In this document: positions 1 to 51,764 of the stretch, piece by piece
Position numbering within the stretch: the first letter of the stretch is position 1
Layout of the letters: each line of letters starts with the position of its first letter
DNA from: Ascaris suum
Lineage: Eukaryota > Nematoda > Chromadorea > Rhabditida > Ascarididae
DNA: 64,000 nt
Assembly (NCBI GenBank): GCA_013433145.1
Contig: CM024175.1
Span: 9,222,516 to 9,286,515 of the forward strand
Direction of reading: 5' to 3'
Notes under the pieces: generated by a model
Seen by the model: only the letters and a program-made list of their open reading frames with translations
What the model was told of the DNA's origin: nothing
The model's database searches: none
Position numbers and translations under genes: made by a program

Positions 1-2
1 TT

Positions 3-122
3 GAGGTCTGGTTCTCAAACGGCACCAACGTACATACAAGATTCTTTGCGTGGCAGAATACGGTGTTGGTATTGGAAAACGAGCCGCCTCAACAATATAC
101 CTCTTCCACTTGTCAGGATTGA
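3..122 (+). CDS. Possible 3'-terminal exon of an unknown gene (partial, runs off left edge)
   Basis: A 39-codon open frame runs in from the window edge and stops with TGA at 120-122. It is clearly richer in G+C than the following DNA. It includes an NGT glycosylation sequon and reads ...PPQQYTSSTCQD-stop. An AATAAA lies near 280, about 160 nt after the stop, which would suit a 3' UTR. The complementary strand is also open across positions 1-190, so the strand is not certain. No family is recognised. Without sequence to the left this is only a candidate. Confidence 0.25.
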   Translation, partial: EVWFSNGTNVHTRFFAWQNTVLVLENEPPQQYTSSTCQD

Positions 123-1199
123 AGAGAAAATAGCAAATCATAATACGAGAATTCAATCTTATCGCTTTCCCTTCTACTGAACTTTCCGTTGTATATGTAT
201 GTGCTCGAGTTTATTTCTTCTCTAAAGAAAAATGCAGTAGTAAATGGTTTATGCAAATGCAGCAACCTATAGTGAGGGAAATAAACTTGTTGAAGCAATC
301 TGCTAGACAAATCTGCAAAGTTTGCATTTCAAAAAAAAAAAAAAAAATTCGCATCTACATTTTGCACACTGCTACACCGCATTTTAGAAATTTGGAAAAC
401 ACGTTGTTGCAATCTCCCATTTTTAAGAAACTTAATTAATGATACAACATACAATACCTCATATCCTACATCAAATTTTACGTCCTAATGCAATTACAGT
501 TATTTGAAGATTTCAGAAAAATATGCACCCGTTTTAAATCGATCGGATTGTTATTTTGTAACGACTAGAACGTTGAAAAATGAATTTTTTTTTTTTTAAT
601 GAAAGATTTTAATAAATGCTCATTCGATCAATTTCAAAATGATAGCATAATTTCATATATTAATTACCTGTTGCTAACTTAAGAAATTAATTGGTGAGAT
701 GAGGGTGATGGAAAACTACACATCGTACCACTCCCTCTGTTGTGTTTTTCCATTTAAATTGTTCCTTAAGAAAACAGTACAGCTATATTTGTCAAGAAAG
801 TAAGAAATTAATAAATTTTCCAAAAAAAAAACAACCAAATTCCGATGAATTACAAAATTCAAGAAAAATAAAACTATTTAGGAACCATATCCCCACAGAA
901 GTAATATTTTTTAATGATATATGAAGAAAAAAAAAACTACTTCCAAAAACAGTTCTACAACTATAGTGATTTCATCTTTTTCACGGTCACAGTCGTTGGA
1001 TACAAAGGATATTATTGTATGAATACTAGATAATTTTACAACATTTTCTATTTTACAAAGGATATAATAGTAATTTATAATATAATATTCTTTTATATTT
1101 AATCGTATATCTTTCGAAAAGGTATACGATGAAATGTTAAGGAATAACCCGATCTGAGGGGCACACATTTAATTAAATGATCGCTGATCGATACGACAG

Positions 1200-1301
1200 A
1201 TGCACAACTGCGATTCGTCGATCAATTGGGATATCGCTGAGCGATGCAGAAGCATATTGACCCGCCTGAGAGGAAAGCCATCTGCCGAATTATTGTTATG
1301 A
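1200..1301 (+). other. GC-richer island with a 33-codon ATG frame
   Basis: The stretch 1195-1310 is distinctly richer in G+C than its surroundings. It holds an ATG frame of 33 codons ending in TGA, preceded by ACAG as a possible acceptor. The peptide contains INWDIAERCRSILTRLRGK, which looks helical and amphipathic. No family is recognised. It could be a short coding exon, a regulatory block or chance. Confidence 0.15.
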
Positions 1302-1462
1302 CAACAACGTATCCCTTACATGCGTATGGTTAACTCATCCTCTATCATAATAAATATACTCATCAAATATGCAATCACTTAAATTTAGACATTCAAATCT
1401 TGAATTCTCTTGAAAAATCGACAATTTCATTTAAAAAATGTACCCAAATTACTGGGATCAGC

Positions 1463-1509
1463 GGAGGGGGCAGGGTGAGGTGGGAGGGGGGAGGGGAGGG
1501 GGAGGGAGT
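1463..1509 (+). repeat. G-rich tract with at least four runs of three or more G
   Basis: Low-complexity GGGA/GGGGA sequence with many G-runs separated by one to four bases, so it fits the pattern for a possible G-quadruplex on the plus strand. Similar homopurine or homopyrimidine tracts recur through the window (3505-3556, 17426-17465, 26459-26487, 47405-47431, 54740-54768, 61798-61861). Confidence 0.5.
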
Positions 1510-1816
1510 GGAGAAGCAGAATACAGGCAAAAAAAGCTCTTTAAGAGGAAAGTATTTGGCCGTAATATGATGAATTATTTCAAAATGCTTCTTATTATAT
1601 TCATTTAAAAAAAAAATTCGTTCACGCTTGGTTGAATTTTACCAGTGGCCAATTAGGTGAAATTATTCTCCACTGAATTCTCCAAAAATTGAGACCTCTT
1701 ATTTGATCACTATCAACGGATCAATATGAAAGGAGAACAGTCGTTATGCCTCATTTAACAGAATGAATCATAAGGGTCATCGATGGTGCACAATGAAACC
1801 CAAAGAGGAAATGACT

Positions 1817-1927
1817 TCATAGAAATGCGATGAACGCTTTTTCTTTCAGCAGCTTTTCGGCTTGAGCTTCCCTTTCATAGCAGCGCGCTAATGTTCCAAG
1901 CATCCTTTGCGCTATCAACGACTTTAA
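1817..1927 (-). other. GC-richer island with a helical minus-strand frame
   Basis: The minus strand is open for about 36 codons between in-frame stops. The reading includes RMLGTLARCYEREAQAEKLL, with the charged, alanine-rich pattern of a real alpha-helical exon. It ends at a TGA (1817-1819). No good TTTCAG acceptor lies directly upstream (the nearest is ATTAAAG). It may be a last coding exon on the minus strand, or a relic. No family is recognised. Confidence 0.2.
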
Positions 1928-4101
1928 TTAAACTCATCGGAAAAGCAACAAAAATCAATCATTTTGGTATATATGCATTTTACGGTGGTCAGGACTGAAA
2001 AAAACCTTAAACAATAAAGATCGAAAAAAATACAAAACAAAAAAATGACATACAAAAAAGAGAACGGCATTGCAAATATTTGGAGCATTGCCAGTTAATG
2101 CAGATGTTGAAATAACACTTCAACAGAAATCCATCAGCACACACAAATCAAAGAGGTAAAACAAAATTTTAGAAAATTCTTGAATAGGACAATTTATGAA
2201 AAAAGGCATCAGAGGCTTTGATATTTCTGTAGAAATCGTTTGATCGTTTTGAGCTATCAAAAATATTCCCTCACTCTCACTCTCACCCCCCTCCCCCTTC
2301 CCATATCGTGTTCAGTAGCCTAATGCATAGTAACATGTGTTTATCTCTGATGCATTAAATAATACAACTTTCATAGTTCATTTATGTGAACGAATAAAAA
2401 TCTCTCAGTTTTCCCCCCAGTCAAAATGGAAAGGCATTTTCAAAAATGGAACCGTCATTCGATGAACCACTCAGAAATTGTAACCCGTTTTTAAAAAAAA
2501 TCAGTGATTCAAAAAATAATTCGCCCAATAAGATCTAATGCTTAAAACAAGTCGTCATAATTTGAATAACTCTAGGCTGAAATTTTATTTGAACGCAGAA
2601 ATTAAAATATATGGCGAAATTAATACCGTTCAAAGAAAGTTTTATTGTATAATGAAAAGGGAGATTCGACGTTAATGGATTTGTATGTAAATATACGAAA
2701 ATGCAAAGTAAATGAAAATTGATGCATATCAGGAAGTAAAACTACATCTGACTTCGATAGCCAAAAATAAAAGCTTCTTCAATCGTCTATCTCTTTGCGA
2801 TGTGCTTCATTTTTGACTAACATTTTATTATATCATTTGAAGGTGTTATACACATTACCTGATATTACCTGTACAATCCACTCCAGTTTCATAATATGTA
2901 TAGGTTGAAAACATGAGTTCAAGTAGCTAGTGTGGTGCACTCTCAAAATCAAACCAATTATAATAATATAAATGCTTGCTAGCGGAAAAAAAAATTCTGC
3001 CCTAGCATCCATTACAAACACCACGTGATAGAATAAGAATGCAAACACTCCAATATGTTGACATTATAACAGTGACAACTTCAACGATCACACATCTATC
3101 GTACACACCTGAATTAAACTGAACCGATTACCTTCAGTGATTATATAATGGCATTCCAGAAATATGAACCAATGAAAGGTGTTTCGAATTTATAAGACCA
3201 CCTATCTCACATTTAAATGCACCAATTAAGAATTATTCGATAAGAATTATATAAAGTTATGCATATAGCACCATCCAGAATGCCTATAATAAAAGTAGAA
3301 TTCACGATCCTTAGACACAATGATTTGGTTGCAATGATCGAAGAAGGAAACAAGATTAGCGATGAAACAACGCACATAAGAAATTGCCACTTAAATCAAA
3401 TTTTCTTGCACAAGTGATTACGCTTGTAACGTTAAGCAATTTGTTGTATTTTTGCTAAATAGAAAGAAAACATCTCAACAACTAGCCGGATAGCTGGAAG
3501 AGGTTGAAGAGGAGAAAGAGGAGGAAGGAGGGTGGGGGGGGGGGAGAGAGAAGATAGAGGAGAAAGTTGGTATAGTAATGAATTCACCACTATACTTAGA
3601 ATTTCATTTTTTATACAATTTTATTTCTGTACAATTTTTTATAAAGTTGATAATACAATCAGAAAAAGGATATTCATCGCTCTTGAATTCAAAATTTGGA
3701 ACCGACAGCAACAGTTGATTGTATAAAGTAGATAGTAAATTGCAAGTACCATTATGAATATTGTTACCATAGATAAAACTAATAAACTAAACAGATCACC
3801 TTATCGATATACAAAACTTGTTGCTTATTTAAGCAAAAACGAGAATTAAATAGCAAGCGTAAGGCGTAACGAGTAAAACTAGAAGTTACCAGGTATATCC
3901 GAATCCTATTCGCTCAAATTTTCATATACGGCCAGAAGTAAGCCTCATTAAAACATTTTCTACGACCGTGGGTTTAATTATTGATGACTGAAAACTTAAA
4001 AAAAAAACAACTCACAAACGCTGAGCTCTAATCAGCTAGAAAAATAAAATAATAACAAAACAAATGCAGTTGATATTCGCGAAAGGGATGTAATAAAATG
4101 G

Positions 4102-4293
4102 TTAAGCATTCAAAGCATCGAAATGTTTCAGAAAAGAAAAATTACAAAAAAATGTGAGGAAGATAGCATGCAAATAAAAGAAGACAGCGAAACAGGAAGA
4201 ACGGTACTGATACTGTCGACGTTCTTCCCCAGATTTCTTGGTTGCCGATTCATCTTGTTCTTTTGCCACACAAATAACCGTTTTCTTCGATCT
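4102..4293 (-). other. GC-richer island with a 63-codon minus-strand frame
   Basis: The minus strand is open between stops at 4294-4296 and 4102-4104. The first half (about 4190-4293) is GC-richer and reads KTVICVAKEQDESATKKSGE, polar and protein-like. A GTATCA could act as a donor after the following ERRQ. The second half is T-rich and probably not coding. This is a candidate exon of an unknown minus-strand gene; no family is recognised. Confidence 0.2.
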
Positions 4294-7200
4294 TTAAACC
4301 CCCTCTCCTTTCTGAAACCGGTGGGAACCAAAAGAATATGTGAAAGCGACTCATAGATGTGACTGAACTGTAACGAAACAAACTCGAAAAAGGTGATGCG
4401 AGAGAGATGACATGAAATATATTTACTTCAAGTGCTCTGCAATATTTGCTAACAATAGCAATATGAACTTTTTTGCAATGCAAAATTAAAAGAGAATACG
4501 AGATAGATGTGCAATATTAACTTCAAGTGGATCATATATAGCAAAGATTAGTTGGATAATATTGCAAATATGAGCAAAAAAAAAAAAGTTTAAAACCTAT
4601 GTGATTAATTGCCCTTATAACTTAAAAAACGAATTTCAATAGATTTCACTATATTGATATTATGATAATAAACTGTAATTCATACTGAAATAATTTAAAA
4701 ACAGATGTGAAATTAAATTAAAAAAGGAGATTTCATTTCAAAACTGATCAATTTATCCCAAAATTAAATAAAAAATGCCTCACATCGTACTAATATCATT
4801 TCAAAATTGATCACTTCACTAAACGTAACAAATGCTCAATTGAAATAAAATGTTACTTGGAAAAAAAAAATTAAAAAACAAAAATGTAAAAAGATAACTT
4901 TTTCCTCCTCGTTTGTATAAAACTGGTAAGATGATCCCAAAATGAAAAGGTCGCATCTTTGTCAGAGAACGCCAAATTGCCATCGCTTACAACACTAACG
5001 CCGGAAATAATCAAATATTGTGTTAAGATGTCAGAAAAGGAGACTCAGTACCTGTATAAGCATTTATAGAAATGTTTACTATACAAAGTACAACGGTAGA
5101 AGATATTACAACTGAGAGATTTGCTATATTTGAAATAACGAGCGAATTCAAATGTGGAGGGGATCCAGAACTGGAGTGCTCGTTGCTTCCGGAGCTATAA
5201 ACAACTCTTTAAGTGTTTTCCTGATAGGTTTTTCCGGGACAACAACGCACGAAATAAACTATTTCTGTATGATTTCATGAAATGCTTCGATTATCTCATA
5301 TATAACAAGAACGAAAAAAAAAGTTTTTTTTTTTTGCAGTACGAAAGGAATTAGTGATTTGATACCAATCATCCGCATAATTCTCCAACTACCTATGGCC
5401 TTAGCTTCCGAAAAAGCGGATATTTTCATCGCTGGCTATAGAAATTCGCAAAAAAAAAGTTTTTTTTTGCACTTCACAATGTGTTACTTTCATCGGCAAA
5501 TCGAAAAATATAAATATTCTCAACAAAAATTTTCATTTAATATTTAAATAATTTCTCCTCAAATTTACAAGTGAAATAAAAAAGGCACAAGGAATAGAAT
5601 TAACCGCGCTACGAAGATCGCATTACTAAGAAAAAACATTGCAGATGCAAATGTCAAAGAAATAAGAGAGCAACTGAACAGATATAGAAGGATGAAAAAA
5701 AAATGGAATAAATACAATGGGTAATGGAAATAACGTCAGACAATATAAATGCGTTAAAAATGTTGGTGCTGGTTAAGGGTGAATTTTGCAAGAACGATAT
5801 CATGTATAAGGTCAAACTGAAGAATTGGCTATAAGGATCAAGCCAGCAAACACCTCATTTTTTAATCTCTAAAAGTATAACGTCCATAGTATCAAATTGG
5901 TTGAAATGAATTCATATGGTACTCAATACCAAATCAAATAAAAAGTAATAAAGGTCTCAGAAAAATGCCTAAAAACCTAAAATAAAAGTTGAAAATAACT
6001 AACAACTTACTGCTAAGTGGTCAAGAAGCGCTCTTGCATCATCATATAAAATATCCATTTGCATCGAATTTCACGTTTAAATCTGCATGATGCCATTCAA
6101 TAAATTAGAGCAATTCATCAACGAGAAGTGCATTATGAGCAGACAATTTTTTTTGGAGAAAGCAAAAACAAAAAAACAAAACAAACAAACCAGTGTCATG
6201 GATTTATTCGCGTTAAAATCAAGCTCCCTCAAAAAAAAAAAAAGCAATAGATTTGCTGACAGATATAAGAGAAAAGAAGAGAGACTAAAGAAAGAGAGAA
6301 AAAAAAAATGCCGATTACACCATTAGTAGATCGAATGCACTCAATGGAATGAGCTCAATTGTAGATGGACGAAAAGATTAGCGCAAACAAGTTGTAGCAG
6401 ATCATTACTTGACAACACAAATGCAATGCAATGCAATGTGCACACGTATACACCACAAATAATAAAAAAATTAGATTGCAATGCAAAAAACTTTGGCTGA
6501 ATTTATTTGCAAAACTAAAATACACTGAATAAAAGTTTCTAAGCCTAGTGGAGATATGGTAAAAATGATGAAATTAAAAAGAATTTTAGACAAATGTTGG
6601 AAAAGAATTTTATCGAAAGTCCTTGTAAAATTGCTCAAAAGTTTTTGTAGAACTACAATATAGGAACAATATGTCTGCACATACGTATGCACCTGTCTGT
6701 CTGTCTGTTTGTTTATTCAGCAGTCTGAAGACTCAAAACACAACAGCTAAACAGAGTGAGCTTCGATTTAATCGTCTGCAAAGGCGTCAAGAAGTTTCAA
6801 AACAAATTTCTCTGATCACCGCTGGAAACAGCCCCCCCCCCCTCCCAAAAAAAAGCATTTATTGACTGATGGTTTGTGCAGTTAGTCGATTCCATGCAAG
6901 GACTCATTATCTTATCACTTAGCGTTTGAGCAACCTGTTGGCCTAGTAAGTTGCAAACAAAAAGCACATATAATGCCACTTTCCTCAGCGCGTTTTCTAT
7001 TTATCATCCGGTAGCTAAAAAGAGTTACCTATCAAGAATAAAAGACAACTTTTTTTTTCAATTTGCATAAAAACATAATTCAAAATGCATATGCATTATA
7101 TTCGCCTCAAGTTTATATTCTCTAAAATACTGGCAAACAAAATAAACTTGGCAAAGCGGAAATAATTTGTTGGACTAACAACAAGCATCGAAAACGAAAC

Positions 7201-8048
7201 ATCTCATGATCGCATCAAGGAGAAACGAATATTACAAGATTTTAGCTTAGCGATGGCAATTTTCACTTTAAAAAATATTTTCCCTCGTCGAGGACCTCTC
7301 TGATAAATTAATTATCAGTCAAATGAGCGATGAAATTGCCGAATGAAATAAATAATTTCAATATTAAGTTTGCTGGCTGAATTATATCAAAGAAGAAGGA
7401 AAGCATAATTCGAAAATTATTATAAACTGAGCAAGCAAATGAAATAAAGCAAACTGTTTAACTAAGAAAATAAAAAGTGAATAAATTTAAAAATAGACAC
7501 GTTAAAAAAATAAATCGCACTACTATTTCTAACTTATGTATTGACTAGGAATTAATCGTTTAACCGTAACTGATAAATCAACGCCAATATTACTATCTCG
7601 TCGGTTCTTTACTAAGAATTACATACTCGATAAATACTTCCTAGTTATCACAATGAAATCATAAGCGTATGGATGAGGAAGCAGATAGAGGTTGAAATCC
7701 TCTTCATGAGATCGTAATGAAGCAAAAAATATGGGAAATTTGCTGAAGAACATCAAGTTTTGTACCATAGAAGTATGACTATAAAAATAAAAAAGAGCCT
7801 CTTGAGATCATAGCGTTCGATGTCTAGCCCTTTAAAATTGCATTAATTGGCTTTTTACTTGCGTTAAACTAATGATGCATAAATATGAAACTACGTTAGC
7901 CCATCCATACAGGGCATGGAGAAAATCTAGCCAATATTTATGCATCACCTTCCTCTTATATCCCATGAAAAAATCCACCCACCACTACCTAATGAATGGT
8001 GCAATACGATGGTGAATTGGTATTAAAGAAGATAATAGAAATGAATAA

Positions 8049-8225
8049 AAATTGGGATGCGGCGAGCCCATCGTCGATGCGTTCAATAAAACAAACAAAG
8101 AAGACAAGCGGCATGTGACAAATGCTGAGCGCTTCGAATGGTCATCGACCGGCAAAGCACATTTATTGCTAGCCACATCGAGTGGGTATATCCATTATGT
8201 TGTACACGTATCGTATAGAATATAG
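8049..8225 (+). other. GC-richer island with a 58-codon plus-strand frame
   Basis: The plus strand is open from just after a TAA (8046-8048) to a TAG (8223-8225), in a block near 45% G+C set in about 30% G+C DNA. The reading contains GEPIVDAFNKTNKEDKRHV and then WSSTGKAHLLLATSSGYI, the latter loosely like a WD-repeat strand. A GTATAT at 8186 could be a donor. No convincing acceptor is seen. It could be an isolated exon, a pseudogene fragment or a regulatory block. Confidence 0.22.
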
Positions 8226-10519
8226 ATTACAATTAGATATTATGAGGAAAGCAATTTGCATACACAACCACTACCGGTATAATGATCGATTCTATGTTTT
8301 AAAAAAAAAAGCAATAATCTATGTCCATTTATGGTAAAGGAGATGGCAGAAAGTTGCGACGGGAAAAATTAAAAACTTCAAGAAAAGATTTAGTGATTGA
8401 AAATGTGGAAAAAAATCATTTTCAGTTGAAAGAACTTTCAAAGAAAAGAGATTTTCTAAAAGACATCAAAAAAAAAAAAAAGAACAGAGGAAAATATTAA
8501 GGTTAATGAAGAGTGAGAAGAAAAAAAAAGGATACAAACTTTATGAGCCTAATTTGTCCCCCTTTCCGCTCCCTTCCGGTCGAGGTACAAATCTTTCTAA
8601 GGTTCATTTTACGTAAAATAAACAACATCACAACATATACGCTCTATACATCGGCTCTCTCTCTATGAAATCGACGAATGACGTAAATGCTGACGCATAA
8701 TCATTGATTCATTATGCTTCTTCGTCTGGCTTTATGCTATTCTTTTGGTTGGGTAATGCTGTGATGTAAAGCAAAAGATAGAACATAAGCACGCCTTCGA
8801 GAGAATGCTTTCGATAATAAATGAGCGCATTCTTCGATACCAATGAATTTTAGCCATTTCTATTAGAAAGCTACTGCTAAGAAAAATCAACGGTAAATGA
8901 ATAGAAAAATTTAAACCACAATAAAAATATAGTTGAAAAAAATATCGAATGAGAATTATGCTCATAGAAATACTTGAAATTTGAAAAGAAATGAAAAATC
9001 AATGAAAATAATTCTTCTTTAAAAAAAAAGAAGATAAAACTATTGTTTATTTGTGTTTTATTGCTAAGTTCATCATCATAATTAATTGTTGAATTAGCGT
9101 AAATGAAAGAATTAAATTTAACGAAGGAATTTATTCGGTTTATTTTAGCAAATGAGTAAATCGAAACAGCACAAAACCAACATATTGCTCTTCGATGCAC
9201 TCATTAGCAAACGCATAACAACTGTTTCCGAGGCTATTATGTTTTGCTCGTAAATAAGAGTTTAGTCATCGTTCAGTGTTCGTGCTAAGAGCGTTAAGTG
9301 TGACCTCAGCTTAAACTCAAAAAAAAAAATGAAACCTGAAGTGATGAAAAACGATTTCTGTGCGCATTTGATTTAATCTTGAAGCAGGAGGAATAGTTAA
9401 GATAATAGCAGATGAGATATGGGAAAAAGATACGGAATGAGCCAACAGAGGGGTGGAATGGAGGGATAGTGAGGAAGAAGGGAGCGGGTTGAGGGGAATG
9501 AACGAACAAAAGTTCTAGATAATACTTGTCTACGAATTGAAACAGTGAAACCTATGATATAGCATGAATAACATGAATATTAAAGAATAATAAGGTGTTC
9601 TGTGCCGTTCACTTCTACGCAATATTCATTGGTATATTCTTTCAGGTCTTAGCGTAGTTCACCGAAAAAACACACAATTGCCCACTTATCAGAGCATTTA
9701 GAACGCATGCTAAAACAACCAATTTTGCTGCATTCAGCCTAAATTAATTAATGAAAATAGGTGGATAAGGATAAAAAAAGACTTATATTGCCTTCTACAT
9801 GTGGCTTTTTTAAAGCGAAAAGACTCCTTGTTGAGGTTGTTAAGGCATCAGCGTTAAAGACGATAAGTTGCAATGTTCTATTTGTTTAACCCATAGTATT
9901 AATATCAGCCATATTTCCTCAGAGACTATGAATGCTAGAAAAAAAAACGTTAAGATATGATTATATCCTCAAATTATTGGACTTTCATTTGGGATAATTC
10001 CTCTATTGTGGAGTAAGACAAAAGTACCACATAGGCAAATAACAAAATTATTCGCGATAAACCGCTGATCTATATAACTGCACTGATTCACGATAGCGTG
10101 CGTCTAATAAAGAGCTTTCCATATATAAGCCTGATCGTGAAGAAATAAGAGATATTTTTTGAAAAAATCACTTTGATCGAACTTACTGTTTAGTTAGTTT
10201 CATATCATTGATTGATCATTATTCACTCATTGAGAAAATAGCTTGTCGAAGTAGGCTGTTTACTGCAAAACTTTGATAGGTGTAGAGGTAAGAGAAGGAA
10301 TAATAACATTACTTGTAACTGGTAATGTAGATTCCTAATATTCAAGTAATGATGAATAAGGGATACATTCTGCATTTAATGGTTACATAAGAATGGATTC
10401 TGAGTATTAAAATTGAAAGAGAATTATTCATTATTGAAGCGTAATAACGACAAAAATACGGAAACAACTTTTGCATCACCTGACGAATTCAGAAACTTTC
10501 CGCTGCTCCCACCCTCCTT

Positions 10520-10561
10520 CCCCCCCCCCCAAAAAAAAAAATATATATATATATATATATA
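10520..10561. repeat. C11-A11-(AT)10 compound low-complexity block
   Basis: About 11 C, then about 11 A, then an (AT) run of about 20 bp. It is directly visible and has no coding meaning. Confidence 0.8.
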
Positions 10562-11397
10562 GGGAATGCAAAGCAATATTCCAGCAATGTCTATTTTCTG
10601 TCGCCATGGAAACAAATGATCGATGCTTTTATAAGCAATTCCTCCTTTCATTTACTCCATGACCCTAAGCTACGATTGAGAAAAAATTGTACTATCAATG
10701 TCCTACTTATCCCGGAAATGAATTCCTATTTCTACCTGTAGTAGCTTCACGTAGACCATTGCCAGCAGCCTAGAAGCATATATCTATCCTTAACTAGCAA
10801 CACCTTGGAACGGTAAGCAACCCCTCCGGCACTTTGCAAGACTCTGGTTGCTTAACGATTTCCGCCGACGCGAAACCTTTTCCGCCGACTGAAAGAAAAA
10901 TTTCACTTCGAAATCCTCAACGAATCTTTGCAGCGCAAATTCTTTGCATTCCAATTGCATAGATAAATATAAAAATGTTAATCGTTGTTCTATTTCCTAA
11001 AAATCATCCCTCTCAGAACAATGAGCAGGAAATGAGATTCATTCGCATTCCGTTAAAGAGTTTCTCTCTATAAAATCTTTCGCGATTATTCTGGTATACA
11101 CTGTGGATTGATTGCGATGGATTTTATATCATTGATCAAGATAGGCTTTTATTTCTGTGATTCAATAGTAACTTTATAACTAATAAAAATAATCGATGCA
11201 TTTTCATTACTATAAATTACTCTTTAAGTGATAATAATAACATTGTTATTTTACAACATCCTAACGATGAATGACGATCGATGAACGAGTCATCACTGCA
11301 TACGGAATCGATAGAGGCGCAATCAGTGATAACGATAAGAGCAATGCAATAAGAAAGAGCGAGTGAAGTTGATTTCTTTGGTGGCATTGATGTCATC

Positions 11398-20678
<9,281 letters not shown>

Positions 20679-23068
20679 ATAAGAATTCAATATGCGATAG
20701 CATCAACAAGTCCCTTTACCTTATCAAGAAAAAAAAAAGCTTACTCTCGTAAGCTGACGATTCGTTTAAGCGTTTCGCTCAATGTACATATATCAATTGT
20801 CACATTGGAATAAATCATTTCATTCCTCAGAGCTTTATTTGCCTTATTCTTACTCATTGAATGAAATACAATCCATTCATCATCTTCCAATAAATTTTAG
20901 ATATTCAAAGGTGTGATATTAAATTTGCCTATAGAAAATATTTTTGATGCAGGCCCAGCAAAAGCAGACAGTTAGAACCGATAGGATTTATTGCTGCTTT
21001 TCCAATATTTGTAACAACCTATCGATGTGCGATAGTAAAGGCATGTGGTATGAGTAACCCTTGCACATTTCCCACTTGCTTAAGTAAGTATTCATCAGCA
21101 GGTGATTTACAATTTATTATTGGCCTGTTTATTGAGAACATATTGTATGATATGAATTCACTGTTGAAGCTATTATACAGCAAAAAGTACAAAGGTATGA
21201 GTTTATAGTATAGATGCCTGTGTTAAAAACAAATAGGTCTATTTAGAAAAGGCAAAGAGGATAATACAGAGAAAATAAATAACAGCAGCAAGACAACGTA
21301 ATAGCAAGTAATACTCCTGCTCTAACAATATACAAATTGAACAATCACAAACGATATCTCATTTCCGCCCACTCACCAATTCATTTCTTTACGATGATAG
21401 AATAACCATGAAATCCACTAATCAGCTTCAAAACCTCCACTTTCCAACGATCCAGCTATATATTTGAACATGCTTCATATCTTTGATAACTCATTCGTTG
21501 TACCAGTCATACCTATTGCTATCCTGCGTCAGCTTTGCAACTTCTCCTCAGCGCGATATCTCTAGAACCGCTCCTGAATGCACTACGATATTCCACTCTT
21601 TCTGCAAATTTTTTAATGAAATTGCATTCGTTCATTTTCTGCATTATGATCTCATTCTATTCCCACCAAATTCCCCTCACATAAATAACAAGAAAAACTT
21701 CATGCTCCCTGATATCTTGGGAGTACAAAGTTTTTGTTATGATATCCCGATATCCTGATATTCTCATACGTAGAGCACATCATCGAAACAAGAATTATTT
21801 TAATGCGGTATTATATGAAAACTTATAAAATAGATATGTGAAATCCATTGCCAACATCAACAAAACAATGTCAGCGCGTCTTCCGATCATTTCGCTAATC
21901 ACTTAAATACAAATATTCTCATCTTCATTAAATAAAACTAAAAAAAAAAACGAATAATAGGTTGCAAAACTGATTAATTGCTAATATAATACGATGAATT
22001 ATATTTGTCCAATTGTAGTCTTTCAAAGAAATAAATTCACTATAGATAAACATTAAGGAGATAAGAAACAATCGCACAATAATCGACACAACGAGAGGAA
22101 ATAAAAAATAACAATTTGCCAACAATTTCAAAGCTAATATACAAAGCGAGTCGATTCATTGAAATTACTGTTGTTGCTTCAATTAATTATTAATTATTAC
22201 TTCATATTTGAGGATGAGAATGTTAGTTTTTTTTTCATACAAAACATTATACGTTGGTGAATTGCTTTCAGAAACGATCATTTGCCCTAGAACAAACGAA
22301 ATAATCAGTGAGATACGAGTATCGGTCAAATCACTTTCCCAATACGCTATCAACTAACGTCCGGTTCGAATTAAACCATCATAAACACTCAAAAACGATA
22401 CATCCAAAAAAAGTATTACAGAGAAAGTTGCCGACGAAATATTACAATTAAAGTTATCAATGAAAATGACCTATAAATGCTGTGTATTCTTTTCAGTTAG
22501 GTAACACCATAACAATTTTCCCTTCTAGAATTCTTTAAAAAATCTTCAGTCGACGGTGTTTTATTAGTTTACTATAAGCAATCAACTCATAACGTAAGCA
22601 GTACAAACATCCAGCAAATCATATCAGTTACTGCAATAATATCATGATTGAATAAAGCTTATTGGCGAGGTGGAGGAGGAAGGGAAGAGGGGAAGGGCGG
22701 ACGATGAAATAAAACGCCCGAGTGTCACTGGCAAAAACTTAGCTAGAAGTCAAGACCACATACTAACAAGAAGAAAAACAAACACCCCACCTGCAAACGA
22801 CCCAGCTCCCCTCCCCCAACCAAAAAGGAAAATATTTTACCAGGTAATCTGGATTCCCAAGGACAGTCCACTGCTGAAGTAGTCTGATTTAGTCCAAGAT
22901 GAAAGAGAGCAACTTGAAGAAAAATATCCAAAAAGAATTTGCAGCTGGGGATTTGATGAAAGAAGATCAACCGCGACCGCATTTAATTTAAACACATTTT
23001 AGATGAGGGAAGAATTCTCAAAATAAACAAGAGCAAAAAAACAAAAAACAATTAAGCAATAAAATAAT
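20679..23068. other. Convergent (tail-to-tail) intergenic spacer
   Basis: About 2.4 kb between the stop codons of the acid phosphatase (+) and the ABC transporter (-). It holds the 3' UTRs, AT-rich sequence and a purine-rich tract near 22668-22700. A minus-strand AATAAA (plus TTTATT) occurs near 22560, about 500 nt after the transporter stop. The small frames at 21483-21758 and 22670-22882 have no coding character I can support. Confidence 0.6.
20809..20814 (+). terminator. AATAAA polyadenylation signal of the acid phosphatase gene
   Basis: AATAAA about 130 nt after the TAA stop, followed by T-rich sequence. The position is normal for a nematode 3' UTR. Confidence 0.6.

Positions 23069-51764
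<28,696 letters not shown>

Larger units (their letters stand above)
123..11397. other. AT-rich intergenic region with no assembled gene
   Basis: About 11 kb between the left edge and the acid phosphatase start codon. It is dominated by A/T runs, short purine-rich or G-rich tracts (for example 1463-1509 and 3505-3556), and a C11-A11-(AT)10 block at 10520-10561. All ORFs of 60-107 codons here have AT-driven composition and no recognisable domain. Four GC-richer islands (about 1200-1301, 1817-1927, 4102-4293, 8049-8225) stand out and are listed separately. I found no tRNA or rRNA by eye. Confidence 0.6.

Noticed and set aside
3..20. EVWFSN at the left edge resembling the paired-class homeodomain WFSN motif
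   Set aside because: Only five residues match and the following sequence (GTNVHTRFF) does not resemble the homeodomain third helix.
22670..22882. 70-codon plus-strand ORF in the convergent spacer
   Set aside because: It starts in a purine-rich low-complexity tract, has no recognised domain and no neighbouring exon.
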